Assembly: GCF_030116705.1 (NCBI RefSeq)
Contig: NZ_JAOTIK010000001.1
Coordinates: forward strand, 3,553,001 to 3,617,000
Origin: Streptomyces sp. ML-6
Lineage (GTDB): Bacteria; Actinomycetota; Actinomycetes; Streptomycetales; Streptomycetaceae
Reading direction: 5' to 3'
Length of the DNA stretch: 64,000 nt
Of this stretch, positions 28,263 to 37,820 are shown in pieces. Both the position numbers and the translations under genes were made by a program. The notes below the pieces were generated by a model that was not told the DNA's origin, did no database searches, and saw only the letters and a program-made list of their open reading frames with translations. Numbering within the stretch: position 1 is the first letter of the stretch; each line of letters opens with the position of its first letter.

Positions 28263-29492
28263 TCACAGCTCCACGCGGAGTTCCTTCAGGCCCCTGATCA
28301 CGTAACCCGGGTTCCACTCCGGTTCGGTCACCAGCCGCATGTCCGGGGCGCGGCGCAGCAGTTCGCCGAAGGAGGCGGCGAGTTCGACGCGGGCCAACGG
28401 GGCTCCCAGGCAGAAGTGGATGCCCGCGCCGAAGGTGGTGTGCGGGTTGTCCCGGCGGGCCAGGTCCAGGGTGTCGGGGTCGGTGAAGCGGGCCGGGTCG
28501 CGGTTCGCGGAGCCGAAGAGCAGGGCGACCTCCGAGCCGCGCGGAATGACCGTGCCGTCGATCTCGATGTCGTCGAGGACCCAGCGCTCGAACATCTGCA
28601 GAGGGGTGTCGTACCGCATCAGTTCCTCGATCGCCGTCGGCAGCAGCCCGTGGTCGGCGCGCAGGGCGGCCAGCTGCTCGGGGTGGCGCAGCAGCGTCCA
28701 CCAGCCGTTCACCGTGGTGTTGACGGTCGCCTCGTGACCGGCGTTCAGCAGGAGCACGCAGGTGGAGATCATTTCCTGCTCGCTCAGCCGCTCCCCCTCG
28801 TCGTGGGCGGCGATGAGCGCGGAGATCAGGTCCGTACCGGGGTTCTTGCGCCGCTCCTCGATCAGTTCGCGCAGGTACGCGGAGAAGTCGAGCGAGGCGC
28901 GGACGGCGGCCCGCGCGGTCTCGTCGGACGGGTTCAGTTCGAACATCCCGCAGATCGCCGCGGACCAGGGCCGCAGCGGGGCCCGGTCGGATTCCGGGAT
29001 GCCGAGCATCTCGGCGATGACGGCCACGGGCAGCGGTTCGGCGACGGCCGTGAGCAGGTCGCCGCCGCCCGCCTCGACGAAGGAGTCGACCAGTTCGGCG
29101 GCCAGCCGCCGCACGGTCGGGACGAGTTGCTCGACCGTGCGCGGGGTGAACGCCTTGGAGACCAGTCGCCGGATGCGGGTGTGGTCGGGGGCCTCCAGAT
29201 CGAGGAGCCCCTGCCCGTTGAGGGTGTGGAACGGCTCGTGCTCGGCGGGCGGCGGGGTGCGGCCGAACTCCTCGTGGGTGAAGCGGTGCAGGTACGTGCG
29301 ACCCAGCCGACGGTCGCGCAGCAGCGCGGAGACATCGGCGTGGTGCGGGACGAGCCACTGGTCGGTCGGCTCGAAGCGGTGCACCCGGCCGGCGGTCCGC
29401 AGCGCGGCGTAGGCGGGGTACGGGTCGGCGACGAAGGCCGGGGACCAGGGGTCGAAGCGGGCATCGGCCGCAGAGGGGGAGGACTGGTGCAT
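28263..29492 (-). CDS. Cytochrome P450 (CYP107-like)
   Basis: The 409-residue soluble P450 has the I-helix AGHEAT (251-256), ExxR (E290-R293) and heme loop FGAGIHFCLG with axial C361. It belongs to the class I bacterial group served by separate ferredoxin and reductase; neither gene is adjacent. By position and sequence type I think it corresponds to the CYP107T group described in S. coelicolor, but that is from memory. The substrate is unknown. The upstream region holds Pro/Arg-rich low complexity but no other biosynthetic genes. Confidence 0.96.
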   Translation of the reverse strand: MHQSSPSAADARFDPWSPAFVADPYPAYAALRTAGRVHRFEPTDQWLVPHHADVSALLRDRRLGRTYLHRFTHEEFGRTPPPAEHEPFHTLNGQGLLDLEAPDHTRIRRLVSKAFTPRTVEQLVPTVRRLAAELVDSFVEAGGGDLLTAVAEPLPVAVIAEMLGIPESDRAPLRPWSAAICGMFELNPSDETARAAVRASLDFSAYLRELIEERRKNPGTDLISALIAAHDEGERLSEQEMISTCVLLLNAGHEATVNTTVNGWWTLLRHPEQLAALRADHGLLPTAIEELMRYDTPLQMFERWVLDDIEIDGTVIPRGSEVALLFGSANRDPARFTDPDTLDLARRDNPHTTFGAGIHFCLGAPLARVELAASFGELLRRAPDMRLVTEPEWNPGYVIRGLKELRVEL

Positions 29493-29746
29493 GGTCGGAC
29501 GCTAACCGGCCCCGGCACCCGCCGACCACCCGCCCACCCCTGCCGACCGCTGTCCGCACCCGGCCGACTCCCGCCCGGGCCGGGCCGTAACTCCCCGGGT
29601 CGAGCCGTACCTGCCCGCGTCCGGCTGGCTCCTGCCCGCGTCCGGCTGGCTCCTGCCCGGGCCGGGCCGTACCCACTGGACCAGGCCGTGCCTCTCCGTA
29701 CCCTGCCCCGGTCCTCCCTCCGGCCTCCGGCTGGCCGGCTGCCGGT

Positions 29747-30424
29747 TCAGGAGGGGGTGACCAGGCGGGCCTCGTACGCGAAGACGGCTGCCTGGGTGCG
29801 GTCGCGCAGGCCCAGTTTCACCAGGATGCGGCTGACGTGCGTCTTGATGGTGGACTCGGCAACGACCAGGTGCGAGGCGATCTCGGCGTTGGACCGGCCC
29901 TGCGCGATGAGCACCAGCACTTCCGTCTCGCGCTCGGTGAGGTCGCCGATCCGGGCGAGGGCGGGCGGGCGCGGGCTCTCCGCGATCTTCGAGAACTCGT
30001 TGATCAGCCGCTTGGTGACGGTCGGGGCGAGCAACGCCTCACCGGCGGCCACCACCCGCACCCCGTCGGCGAGCTGGCGGGCGGAGGCGTCCTTGAGGAG
30101 GAAGCCGGACGCCCCGGCGCGCAGCGCCTGGTACACGTACTCGTCGAGGTCGAAGGTGGTCAGCACCAGCACCTTGGCGTCCGCGTCGGCGGCCACGATC
30201 TCGCGGGTCGCCTCGATGCCGTTGAGTTCCGGCATGCGGATGTCCATCAGGACCACGTCGGGACGCAGGGCCGCGACCTGCGCGATGGCCTGCCTGCCGT
30301 CGACGGCCTCGCCGACGACCTCGATGCCCGGCATGGCGTTGAGCAGTACCGAGAAGCCCTCGCGGACCATCATCTGGTCGTCGACGATCAGCACCCGGAT
30401 GGCCGGGATGGTGGGGATGCTCAT
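29747..30424 (-). CDS. NarL/LuxR-type response regulator
   Basis: The 225-residue regulator has a receiver domain (about 8-125) with acidic pocket D15/D16, phosphoacceptor D61 (VLMDIRMPE) and conserved Lys in FLLKDA. A LuxR-type helix-turn-helix follows (about 160-215, LTERETEVLVLIAQGRSNAEIA). The ATG at 30424 overlaps the stop of the sensor kinase (ATGA), so the pair is a two-component system. The input signal and regulon are not evident from the neighbours. Confidence 0.97.
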   Translation of the reverse strand: MSIPTIPAIRVLIVDDQMMVREGFSVLLNAMPGIEVVGEAVDGRQAIAQVAALRPDVVLMDIRMPELNGIEATREIVAADADAKVLVLTTFDLDEYVYQALRAGASGFLLKDASARQLADGVRVVAAGEALLAPTVTKRLINEFSKIAESPRPPALARIGDLTERETEVLVLIAQGRSNAEIASHLVVAESTIKTHVSRILVKLGLRDRTQAAVFAYEARLVTPS

Positions 30425-31842
30425 GTGCGTTCCGCCTGCTCCGTGCGTTCCGTGCGTTCCAGGTGCTCCGGCTGCCCCGGGGCCTTCGTGAGTTTCGTCT
30501 TCCCGGAACCGGACCCGGACTCGGAACCGGAACCGGAACCGCGTGTCCCGGCCTGTTCCCGGTCCCGGGGTTCGGCGGGCTGCACGGGAATGAAGGCGGT
30601 GATCTCGTAACCGCCCTCGTCCGTGGCCTCGGCCGTCATGGCGCCGTCCAGCATCGCGACCCGCTCCCGCATCCCCGTGATGCCGTGTCCGGCACCCGGC
30701 GAGGGCTTCACCGGACCGGTCGGCGGCCCGTTGACGATCCGCAGGCCGAGCCCGCCCAGCACATAGCTGATCTCCACCCCGGCGGTGGCGCCCGGCGCAT
30801 GCCGCAGCGTGTTGCTGAGGGCCTCCTGGATGATCCGGTACGCCGACAGCTCGACGCCCTGCGGCAGCTCCCGCACCGCACCGGTCACCGTCTTCTCCGT
30901 CTCCAGCCCCGCCTCGCGCACATTGGCGAGGAGTCCGTCGAGCTGGGCGAGGGTGGGCTGCGGAGCATCCGGCGCCTGGTAGTCCTCGGCCCGTACGACA
31001 CCGAGGACCCGGCGCAGTTCGGTGAGGGCGGCGACGGCGTTCTCCCGGATCGTGGCGAACGCCTGCTCCAGCTCGGGCGGCGGGTTCTCCACCCGGTACG
31101 GGGCGGCCTCGGCCTGGATCGCGACGACCGACATGTGGTGCGCGACCACGTCGTGCAGCTCGCGGGCGATGTTGGTGCGCTCCTCCAGCAGCGTGCGCCG
31201 GTCGCGTTCGACGGCGGTCACGGTGCGCTGCACGGTCACCTCGCGCTCGGCGTCGCGCCGGATCTGCACCATGGCGACCACGAGCAGGGCGAACGCGGAG
31301 ACCACGGCCATGCCCACGGTGCTCGACGTGGAATGCCCGGCCAGGTTGTCCATGAACGTGCCGAGGAGCACGGTGAGGACCCACATCCAGGCGGCGGTGC
31401 GCGGCCGGGTCCTGGCCGCGACGACGATCAGCACGACCAGGTGCCCGAGGAAGGTGCTCGCCCCCCACGGCCATCCCTGCTCGCCGAGTATCGCGGTCGC
31501 CGGGCTCGTCGCGAACGATATCCAGAACGCGCCGACCGGCCTGACCAGCGTCATCGCGACGCAGATGGCCGGAATCACCGAGACCATCTTCTCGATGGGG
31601 TGATCCGAACCGGCGACCCCCAACAGGAAGGTGATGAGCGCGGCGAACAGCACCACCGCGTGCAGTGCCCACACGGCACGTGGCCGCATCCGCTTCGGCA
31701 GCAGTCGGGCCATCGGCCCGCCGGTCCGCAGCGGCGGCATCGGACGATAGGCGAACGCGTCGTGGAAAAGGGCCTGCCGGAGGCCGCTCATCGCCCCCGC
31801 AGCCATCCGGTACTCCGGGCTCCTGCTCTTGGTCTCGGTCAC
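30421..31842 (-). CDS. Sensor histidine kinase (HisKA_3 type)
   Basis: The start is the GTG at 31842 (VTETKSRSPEYRM), giving 473 residues. Five to six hydrophobic segments (about 55-195) form the membrane sensor. A coiled linker leads to the dimerisation helix with the phospho-acceptor H230 in IARELHDVVAHHMSVV. A HATPase domain with SNTLRHAPG and GAGHGITGMRERV follows. The C-terminus is a charged Gly/Ser-rich tail. It is the first gene of the pair with the response regulator. Confidence 0.94.
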   Translation of the reverse strand: MTETKSRSPEYRMAAGAMSGLRQALFHDAFAYRPMPPLRTGGPMARLLPKRMRPRAVWALHAVVLFAALITFLLGVAGSDHPIEKMVSVIPAICVAMTLVRPVGAFWISFATSPATAILGEQGWPWGASTFLGHLVVLIVVAARTRPRTAAWMWVLTVLLGTFMDNLAGHSTSSTVGMAVVSAFALLVVAMVQIRRDAEREVTVQRTVTAVERDRRTLLEERTNIARELHDVVAHHMSVVAIQAEAAPYRVENPPPELEQAFATIRENAVAALTELRRVLGVVRAEDYQAPDAPQPTLAQLDGLLANVREAGLETEKTVTGAVRELPQGVELSAYRIIQEALSNTLRHAPGATAGVEISYVLGGLGLRIVNGPPTGPVKPSPGAGHGITGMRERVAMLDGAMTAEATDEGGYEITAFIPVQPAEPRDREQAGTRGSGSGSESGSGSGKTKLTKAPGQPEHLERTERTEQAERT

Positions 31843-32011
31843 GCCACCACGGTAGGGGGCGGCCCCGGGCCCGGTCGTCAGCAGTGATACGGATTCCGCG
31901 CCGTCCGTCGCAAGTACTACACGCTCCTCCGCGCCGCCCTGCCGCACCGCCGCGCCACCCACCGTCGCGCCGCGCCGCCCGTGCCCCGCCTGCCCGTGCT
32001 CCCCCGCTCAC

Positions 32012-32935
32012 TCACCAGGCCAGCTGTGCGAGCTCCTCCGCCACGACCGCGCACGCGTCCGCCGCCGGGTCGATGAGGGGGAAGTGGCCGATGTCGGACA
32101 GCAGGGTCAGCCCCACCGTCTCGCCCGCCCTCGCCGCCGCGTCGACGAATGCCTCCGCGACCGCCTGCGGCACGTCCGGGTCGGCGGTGCCCTGCACCAC
32201 GGTGGTCGCGATGCCGGTGGGCAGCAGTACGGCCGGGTCGGTGAGCGGCGCCCGCTCCTCGTGGTCCTCCGCACGGCCCAGGAGCTGGCCGACCGCCCCC
32301 GAGCACACGTCCAGCCGCACGGCGGTGGCGAAGTCGGCGATCGGCGCGAGGGCCACGACCCCCCGCAGCGGCGGCGGTTCGGGCAGCCGCCACGGCGAGT
32401 CCCCGGGCAGTACGTGACGGGCGGCGGCCCACAGGGCCAGGTGCCCGCCGGCGGAGTGCCCGGTGAGGACGATCCGCCGGGTGTCGGCCGCCGGGAGTTC
32501 CCGGGCCAGCAGTCCGGGCAGCGCGTCCATCGCGGCGGCGACGTCGTCGAAGGTGTCCGGCCAGCGGCCCGCGACCGGGCCGTCCGCCCCCTGCCCCGGT
32601 GTCCCGCCGCCGCGCCGGTACTCGACGCTGGCCACGGCGAACCCGCGCCGGGCCAGGAAGTCCGCGAACGGCGACACGTGCTGCCGGTCGTACGGCGCCC
32701 GCCACGCCCCGCCGTGCAGGACGACCACGACCGGCGCACCGGCCCGGCCGTCGCGCGGGGCGTAGAAGTCGACCAGCTGGTCGGGGTGGTCCCCGTAGGC
32801 GGCGGATGCGTCGGGGGCAACGGGCGGATGCGAGAAGACCGACTCGATCTCGGCCGCCTCCCGGGCCCGCGCGACCGAACCGGCGGAATCCACAGAAGCA
32901 GCGGCGGATGCGGCAGAAACAGCAGAATCCGACAT
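32012..32935 (-). CDS. Alpha/beta hydrolase, probable kynurenine formamidase
   Basis: The 307-residue hydrolase starts at ATG 32935 with GGAG upstream. It has the oxyanion motif HGGAW (74-78), typical of the AFMID-type kynurenine formamidases, and the nucleophile S161 in GHSAGGH. A C-terminal His lies in SDIGHFPLIDP. Together with the upstream kynureninase and tryptophan dioxygenase it completes tryptophan to anthranilate, hydrolysing N-formylkynurenine. The first 45 residues are Ala/Ser-rich and may be disordered. Function rests on motif plus neighbourhood. Confidence 0.85.
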   Translation of the reverse strand: MSDSAVSAASAAASVDSAGSVARAREAAEIESVFSHPPVAPDASAAYGDHPDQLVDFYAPRDGRAGAPVVVVLHGGAWRAPYDRQHVSPFADFLARRGFAVASVEYRRGGGTPGQGADGPVAGRWPDTFDDVAAAMDALPGLLARELPAADTRRIVLTGHSAGGHLALWAAARHVLPGDSPWRLPEPPPLRGVVALAPIADFATAVRLDVCSGAVGQLLGRAEDHEERAPLTDPAVLLPTGIATTVVQGTADPDVPQAVAEAFVDAAARAGETVGLTLLSDIGHFPLIDPAADACAVVAEELAQLAW

Positions 32936-33109
32936 GGTGCTCCAACCGTCCGTCCTGTGCGGGGGCCCGGGTCCGGCGCCGGGCTCGACCGGCCTGATCT
33001 GCGGGGACGGTACCAGCACGGCCGACCCCTGTCCCGACCGAGGAGCCACAGCGGAAAAGCACGGGGCGGGGTGCGGGAACCGTCTCGGCCCCGCCCCCGC
33101 CCCCGGGCC

Positions 33110-34351
33110 TCAGCCCTTCTCCGCCAGAGCCTCGTCCGGACTCTCGTCCAGTACCTCGCCCAGCACCCGCGCCGCCCGCGCCACGTCCGCGAACCCGACG
33201 TACAGCGGCGTGAATCCGAACCGCAGCACGTCCGGCCGGCGCAGGTCGCCGACGACGCCCCGGGCGATGAGCGCGCCCATCACCCGTTCCGCGTCCGCGC
33301 AGCGCAGCGCGACCTGGCTGCCGCGTTCGGCGTGCGCGGCCGGGGTGACCGAGGTGACCCGGCCCTCCGGCACGTACGCGGCGACGCACTCCAGGAAGAA
33401 GTCCGTCAGCGCCAGGGACTTGGCCCGCACCTCGTCGACCGACACCCCGTCCCACACGTCCAGCGACGCCTCGAGCGCCAGCATGGACAGGATGTCGGGG
33501 GTGCCGACCCGGCCCCGCACGGCACCGTCCGCCGGGGTGTAGCCGGGGGTCATGCCGAACGGGTCGGCGTGCGACGTCCACCCCGGCAGGGGCGAGTCGA
33601 AGACCCCCTGGTGGCGTTCGGCGACGTACAGGTAGGCGGGCGAACCCGGACCGCCGTTCAGGTACTTGTACGTGCAGCCGACCGCCAGGTCCACGCCGTG
33701 CTCGTCGAGGCCCACGGGCAGGGCGCCCGCGCTGTGGCACAGGTCCCAGACCGCGACGGCGCCCGCCCCGCGCACGGCGGCGGTGAGTGCGGGCAGGTCG
33801 TGGAGCCTGCCGGTGCGGTAGTCGACGTGGTTGAGCAGCACGGCCGCGGTACGGGGGCCCAGCGCGCCGGGCACCTCGGCGGGAGCGACCGGGACGAGCC
33901 GGTGGCCGGTCATCCGGGCCGCGGACGCGGCGATGTACCCGTCCGTCGGGAACGTCGTCGCGTCGACCAGGATCTCGTCCCGTCCCTCCGGCGCCAGCCG
34001 GGTCGCGGCGACGACGGCCTTGAAGACGTTCACGCTGGTGGAGTCGCCGACGACGATCTGGCCCGCGGCGGCCCCGACCAGCGGGGCGATCCGGTCGCCG
34101 ATCCGTTCCGGCGCGGTCCACCAGCCGCTCTCGTCCCAGGACCGGATGCGCAGCTCGCCCCACTCGCGGGTGAGGACCTCCTGCACCCGGGCGGGCACGT
34201 GCGCGGGCAGCGCACCGAGCGAGTTGCCGTCGAGGTAGACGGTGTCGTCGAGGACGAACAGCTTCCGCCGTTCCGCGAGCGGGTCGGCGGCATCGAGCTC
34301 CGCGGCACGCGCGTCGAGCCCCTCGGGAGTGGTCGCGAAGGTCTCAGACAT
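33110..34351 (-). CDS. kynU: Kynureninase
   Basis: This enzyme cleaves kynurenine to anthranilate and alanine with pyridoxal phosphate. The 413-residue protein carries the family signature YLDGNSLGALP near 39-49, the cofactor-binding VWDLCHSAG (201-209) and the Schiff-base lysine K229 in GCTYKYLNGGPGSPAYLYV. The length is normal. Its start overlaps the end of the dioxygenase gene by 8 bp, so the two are translationally coupled. The hydrolase gene follows after 174 bp. Confidence 0.97.
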   Translation of the reverse strand: MSETFATTPEGLDARAAELDAADPLAERRKLFVLDDTVYLDGNSLGALPAHVPARVQEVLTREWGELRIRSWDESGWWTAPERIGDRIAPLVGAAAGQIVVGDSTSVNVFKAVVAATRLAPEGRDEILVDATTFPTDGYIAASAARMTGHRLVPVAPAEVPGALGPRTAAVLLNHVDYRTGRLHDLPALTAAVRGAGAVAVWDLCHSAGALPVGLDEHGVDLAVGCTYKYLNGGPGSPAYLYVAERHQGVFDSPLPGWTSHADPFGMTPGYTPADGAVRGRVGTPDILSMLALEASLDVWDGVSVDEVRAKSLALTDFFLECVAAYVPEGRVTSVTPAAHAERGSQVALRCADAERVMGALIARGVVGDLRRPDVLRFGFTPLYVGFADVARAARVLGEVLDESPDEALAEKG

Positions 34352-35192
34352 GGCTGCGCGCCGTCCACAGCTCGGGGAAGACGTTCTTCGTGGCCCGCTT
34401 CTCCAGCCAGGCGACCCCGGCGGAACCGCCGGTGCCGGTCTTCGAGCCCATCGCGCGCCGGGTGGCGACGAGGTGGTCGTTGCGCCAGCGCCAGACCAGC
34501 TCGCCGACGTCGGTGAGCGCCTCGCCGAGCCGGACCAGGTCCTCGTACCGGTCGGGGTCGGCGTATATCTCCGCCCAGACGGCCTCGACCTCGGGGGACG
34601 GCTCGTACTTCTGCGTCAGGTCCCGGTCGAGGACGGACTGCGGCACGGCGTGGCCGCGCCGGGCGAGCAGGGCGAGCGTCTCGTCGTACAGCCCCGGTTC
34701 GGCGAGCGCCTTCTCCAGCTCGGCGTGGACACGGGGCGCGCCCTTGTGCGGCACGAGCATGGACGCGGACTTCTCGCCCAGCAGGAATTCCATCCGCCGG
34801 TACATCGCCGACTGGAAACCGGAACCCTCGCCGAGGGCGGACCGGTAGGAGTTGAACTGGGCGGGGGTGAGCTGGGAGAGCGGGTTCCAGGAGGCGTTGA
34901 GCGCCTCCAGTTCGCGCACCGACCGCTTGAGCGCGTCGCGCGCGACGGTCAGCCGGTCCCCGCGCAGGGCGTGCGCGGCGGTTTCCCACTCGTGGACGAT
35001 GACGGTGAACCACAGCTCCATGACCTGGGTGGTGACCAGGAAGACCATCTCGCCCGGATCGTCGGAGAGAGGGTGCTGGAGGTGGGTCAGGACGTCCGCC
35101 TGGACGTAGTCCTCGTACGGGGTCGTTCCCGCGAAGTCGAGGTGCGGGGTCTGCGCACCGGTGGCTTCGGGGTCGGGGTGGATCGTCGACAT
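34344..35192 (-). CDS. kynA: Tryptophan 2,3-dioxygenase
   Basis: This heme enzyme opens the indole ring of tryptophan to N-formylkynurenine. The 282-residue protein has YEDYVQADVLTHLQHP, VTTQVMELWFTVIVHEW and FQSAMYRRMEFLLG. The proximal heme histidine lies in WRWRNDHLVATRRAMG. It is the first gene of the kynurenine operon, with a GAGGAG ribosome site. A TAGTAT -10-like hexamer lies about 80 bp upstream (35271-35276, minus strand). In streptomycetes the route can feed anthranilate into natural products or catabolism; no dedicated cluster is adjacent here. Confidence 0.97.
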   Translation of the reverse strand: MSTIHPDPEATGAQTPHLDFAGTTPYEDYVQADVLTHLQHPLSDDPGEMVFLVTTQVMELWFTVIVHEWETAAHALRGDRLTVARDALKRSVRELEALNASWNPLSQLTPAQFNSYRSALGEGSGFQSAMYRRMEFLLGEKSASMLVPHKGAPRVHAELEKALAEPGLYDETLALLARRGHAVPQSVLDRDLTQKYEPSPEVEAVWAEIYADPDRYEDLVRLGEALTDVGELVWRWRNDHLVATRRAMGSKTGTGGSAGVAWLEKRATKNVFPELWTARSHV

Positions 35193-35449
35193 CGCTGTCT
35201 CCTCGACACGAGCTTCCGGGTAGCGGTCCGCCCCTTCCGTGAGGTGATGGAGCTCCGGTCCCCTGCTCGCATACTAAACGGAGCCCGAAAAGCACGCGGA
35301 CCCCGCGGACGCGCCCCTTCCGGGAGGCACGTCGCGGGGTCCGGACCGTCCTTGTACGTACGGGTACGTCCTGGAGGTACGTCCCGGAGCGATCGCGGCC
35401 CGGGACGGGGACGCCCCGGGCCTGTCCGCTCCTGTCCTGCCCTGTCCGG

Positions 35450-35863
35450 CTAGCCGAGGGTTTCGGCGGCGGTCGGCGAGGAGTCGCGCAGGAACGTCGA
35501 GCAGCGCTCGTACTCGTCCTGCTCGCCGATCTCCCGGGCGGCCCGCGCCAGGGCGTGCAGGGCGCGCAGGAAGCCGCGGTTCGGCTCGTGCTCGAACGGC
35601 ACGGGGCCGTGGCCCTTCCAGCCGGCCCTGCGCAGCGCGTCGAGGCCGCGGTGGTAGCCGGTGCGGGCGTAGGCGTACGACTCGATGGTGCGACCGCCCT
35701 CGAACGCCTCGTCGGCGAGCTGTGCCCAGGCCAGGGAGGAGGTCGGGTACTTCGCGGCGACGTCGGCGGGGGCCGTGCCGTTCGCGAGCAGCTCGCGCGG
35801 CTCCGGGTCGTCGGGCAGGTGGGTCGGGGGCGGGCCCCCGAGCAGATTCTCGTGGATCGACAT
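35450..35863 (-). CDS. DUF3151 protein
   Basis: The 137-residue protein starts MSIHENLLGGPPPTHLPDDPE and continues AAKYPTSSLAWAQLADEAFEGGRTIESYAYARTGYHRGLDALRRAGWKGHGPVPFEHEPNRGFLRALHALARAA in form, which is the DUF3151 family conserved in actinobacteria. It is helical with TPR-like features and has no membrane segment. It lies upstream of the kyn operon on the same strand with 257 bp between. Its function is unknown. Confidence 0.9.
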   Translation of the reverse strand: MSIHENLLGGPPPTHLPDDPEPRELLANGTAPADVAAKYPTSSLAWAQLADEAFEGGRTIESYAYARTGYHRGLDALRRAGWKGHGPVPFEHEPNRGFLRALHALARAAREIGEQDEYERCSTFLRDSSPTAAETLG

Positions 35864-35987
35864 GGGTTCAAGTGTGCCTGGCGCATGGGTGCCGGGGGTA
35901 GCCGGGCAACGCGCCCGGGCCGTCGCTCGCACCCCGCCCGCGCCGGCGGTACGGGCACGGGGACGGCCCCGCACACCACCGGCCGGT

Positions 35988-37595
35988 TCACACCCTGCCC
36001 CCGCCGTTCCCGCCCCCACCGCTCCCGTCTTCTCCCTTCCCGTCCGTATGCGGCTCCCCGGCTCCCTCCCGCTCGGCTCCTTCCCGCTCGGCCCCTTCCC
36101 GTTCGGGTTCCAGTGGCGGGGCGGTGACGCCGCAGTGCACCGTGCACTCGGGTCGTGCGTGTTCCTCCTCGTCGGTCGGGGCCGGCGCCCCACTCACCGC
36201 CGCCCAGGCGATCACCGCGCCCAGCACGAGCAGCCCGGCGCACATCGGCATGGCCCGGCGGAAGGTCGCGGCGAACTCGTCGGCGTCCCGGTACGCCTCC
36301 GGCCCCATGCCGGTGAGCAGCGGCAGCGCGGCCACCGCGATCAGCCCGGCGGCGCGGGCGGCCGCGTTGTTGATCCCGCTGGCGAGACCGGCCCGTGCGG
36401 TGTCCACGGAGGCCAGGACCGTCGCGGTGAGCGGCGCGACCAGGGTGACGAGTCCGACGCCGAGCAGGGCGACGGCGGGAAGCACCTCGGTGAGGTAGCC
36501 GGAGACGGAGGCCGACCCCGGCCCGACCCGGATCATCAGCAGCATCCCGGCGGCGGCGACCAGCGGGCCGACGGTGAGCGGGATCCGGGGCCCGATGCGC
36601 CGGCCCAGCTCTCCCGAGGCGGCCGAGAAGAGCAGCATCAGCACGGTCGTCGGCAGCAGTGCCGTGCCCGCGCCGAGCGCCGAGTACCCGGCGACCACCT
36701 GGAGCTGGATCGCGGAGAGGAAGAAGAACCCGCCGAGCGCCGCGTACACGCAGAGGGTGATGACGTTGACGGCGGTGAACTGCCGGGACGCGAACACCGA
36801 CGCCGGCAGCATCGGGGCCTCACGCCCGCGTTCCACCCGTACGAACAGCGCCCCGAGCAGGACCCCGCCGACGGCCGCCCCGACCACCGCGCCGGACGCC
36901 CCCTGCCCCGGCGCCTCGATCAGCGCGTACGTGACCAGGGCGAGGGCCAGGGCCCCGAGCACCGCCCCCAGCACGTCGAACCGCCCGTGGGCGTCCGGGT
37001 CCCGGGATTCCGGTACGTGGCGCAGCGCCACCGGCACGCAGATCGCGGCGATCGGCACGTTGAGCAGGAACACCCACCGCCAGCCGGGCCCGTCGACGAG
37101 CCAGCCGCCGACGAACGGCCCGACCGCCGCCCCGACCCCGCCGAACCCCGACCACAGGCCGACCGCGCGGGCCCGGTCGTCGGGGTGGAAACTCGCCTGG
37201 ATCAGGGCCAGCGAGCCGGGGGTGAGCAGGGCCCCGCCGACGCCCTGGAGGGCCCGGGACGCGATCAGGACGGCGGAGTTCGGCGCGAGCCCGCAGAGCA
37301 CGGACGCGGCGGCGAACCAGACCACCCCGACGACGAACACCCGCCGCCGCCCGTACCGGTCGCCGAGGGCGCCGCCGAGCAGGATCAGCCCGGCGAGGGT
37401 CAGCATGTAGGCGTTGACGGTCCATTGGAGCGCGGCCAGACCGGTGCCGAGGTCCTCGCCGATGCGGGGCAGGGCGACGTTGATGACGGTGGAGTCCAGC
37501 ATGGCCATGCTGGACCCGAGGACGGTCGTGAGGACGACCCGGCGTCCGGTGGCGGAGGCGACCCGGATGGCTCCTGTCCCTGCTGCGTCGGGCAT
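35988..37595 (-). CDS. MFS drug exporter (DHA2/EmrB-QacA type)
   Basis: This polytopic transporter has about 14 membrane segments. Its first loop motif GGALGDRYGRRRVF and motif C-like segment GSGVGGAL relatives (LQGVGGALLTPGSLAL) are those of proton-coupled drug exporters. The N-terminal LDSTVINVALPRI is diagnostic of the DHA2 group. The start at ATG 37595 (MPDAAGTGAIR) is preferred by family comparison; in-frame ATGs at 37631 and 37685 are alternatives. The tail contains EREGAEREGAEREGAG repeats and a Gly-rich end. The substrate is unknown. Confidence 0.9.
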   Translation of the reverse strand: MPDAAGTGAIRVASATGRRVVLTTVLGSSMAMLDSTVINVALPRIGEDLGTGLAALQWTVNAYMLTLAGLILLGGALGDRYGRRRVFVVGVVWFAAASVLCGLAPNSAVLIASRALQGVGGALLTPGSLALIQASFHPDDRARAVGLWSGFGGVGAAVGPFVGGWLVDGPGWRWVFLLNVPIAAICVPVALRHVPESRDPDAHGRFDVLGAVLGALALALVTYALIEAPGQGASGAVVGAAVGGVLLGALFVRVERGREAPMLPASVFASRQFTAVNVITLCVYAALGGFFFLSAIQLQVVAGYSALGAGTALLPTTVLMLLFSAASGELGRRIGPRIPLTVGPLVAAAGMLLMIRVGPGSASVSGYLTEVLPAVALLGVGLVTLVAPLTATVLASVDTARAGLASGINNAAARAAGLIAVAALPLLTGMGPEAYRDADEFAATFRRAMPMCAGLLVLGAVIAWAAVSGAPAPTDEEEHARPECTVHCGVTAPPLEPEREGAEREGAEREGAGEPHTDGKGEDGSGGGGNGGGRV

Positions 37596-37716
37596 ACGAG
37601 CAGCATCGCCGCTCCGCGCCGGAAGGGCCATCGGAGAACCGCGTCCCTTCGTCCGGCTTCCCTCCCCCGGCGCCCCGTCCCCCATCAAGGGTTCAGTCTT
37701 CCGGCACCCGCCCGCC

Positions 37717-37820
37717 CCTCAGCGCCCGCCCCTCAGCGGCCCCCTCAGCGGCCCCCTCAGCGGCCCCTCTCAGCGGCCCCCTTCAGCGGGCCTCTCCAGC
37801 GGCCCTCCTCAGCGGCCCCC
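37717..37820. repeat. About eight degenerate CCTCAGCGGCCC units
   Basis: Imperfect units of 12-14 bp (CCTCAGCGGCCC and variants) fill the gap between the MFS gene start and the PatB stop and extend into the last codons of the PatB gene. The resulting C-terminus (GGGPLRRAAGEAR) is therefore repeat-derived. Confidence 0.85.

Noticed and set aside
29493..32011. Fusion of response regulator with a long N-terminal extension (754-codon frame to 32011)
   Set aside because: The frame merely stays open antisense and out of frame to the kinase gene. The receiver domain starts normally at ATG 30424.
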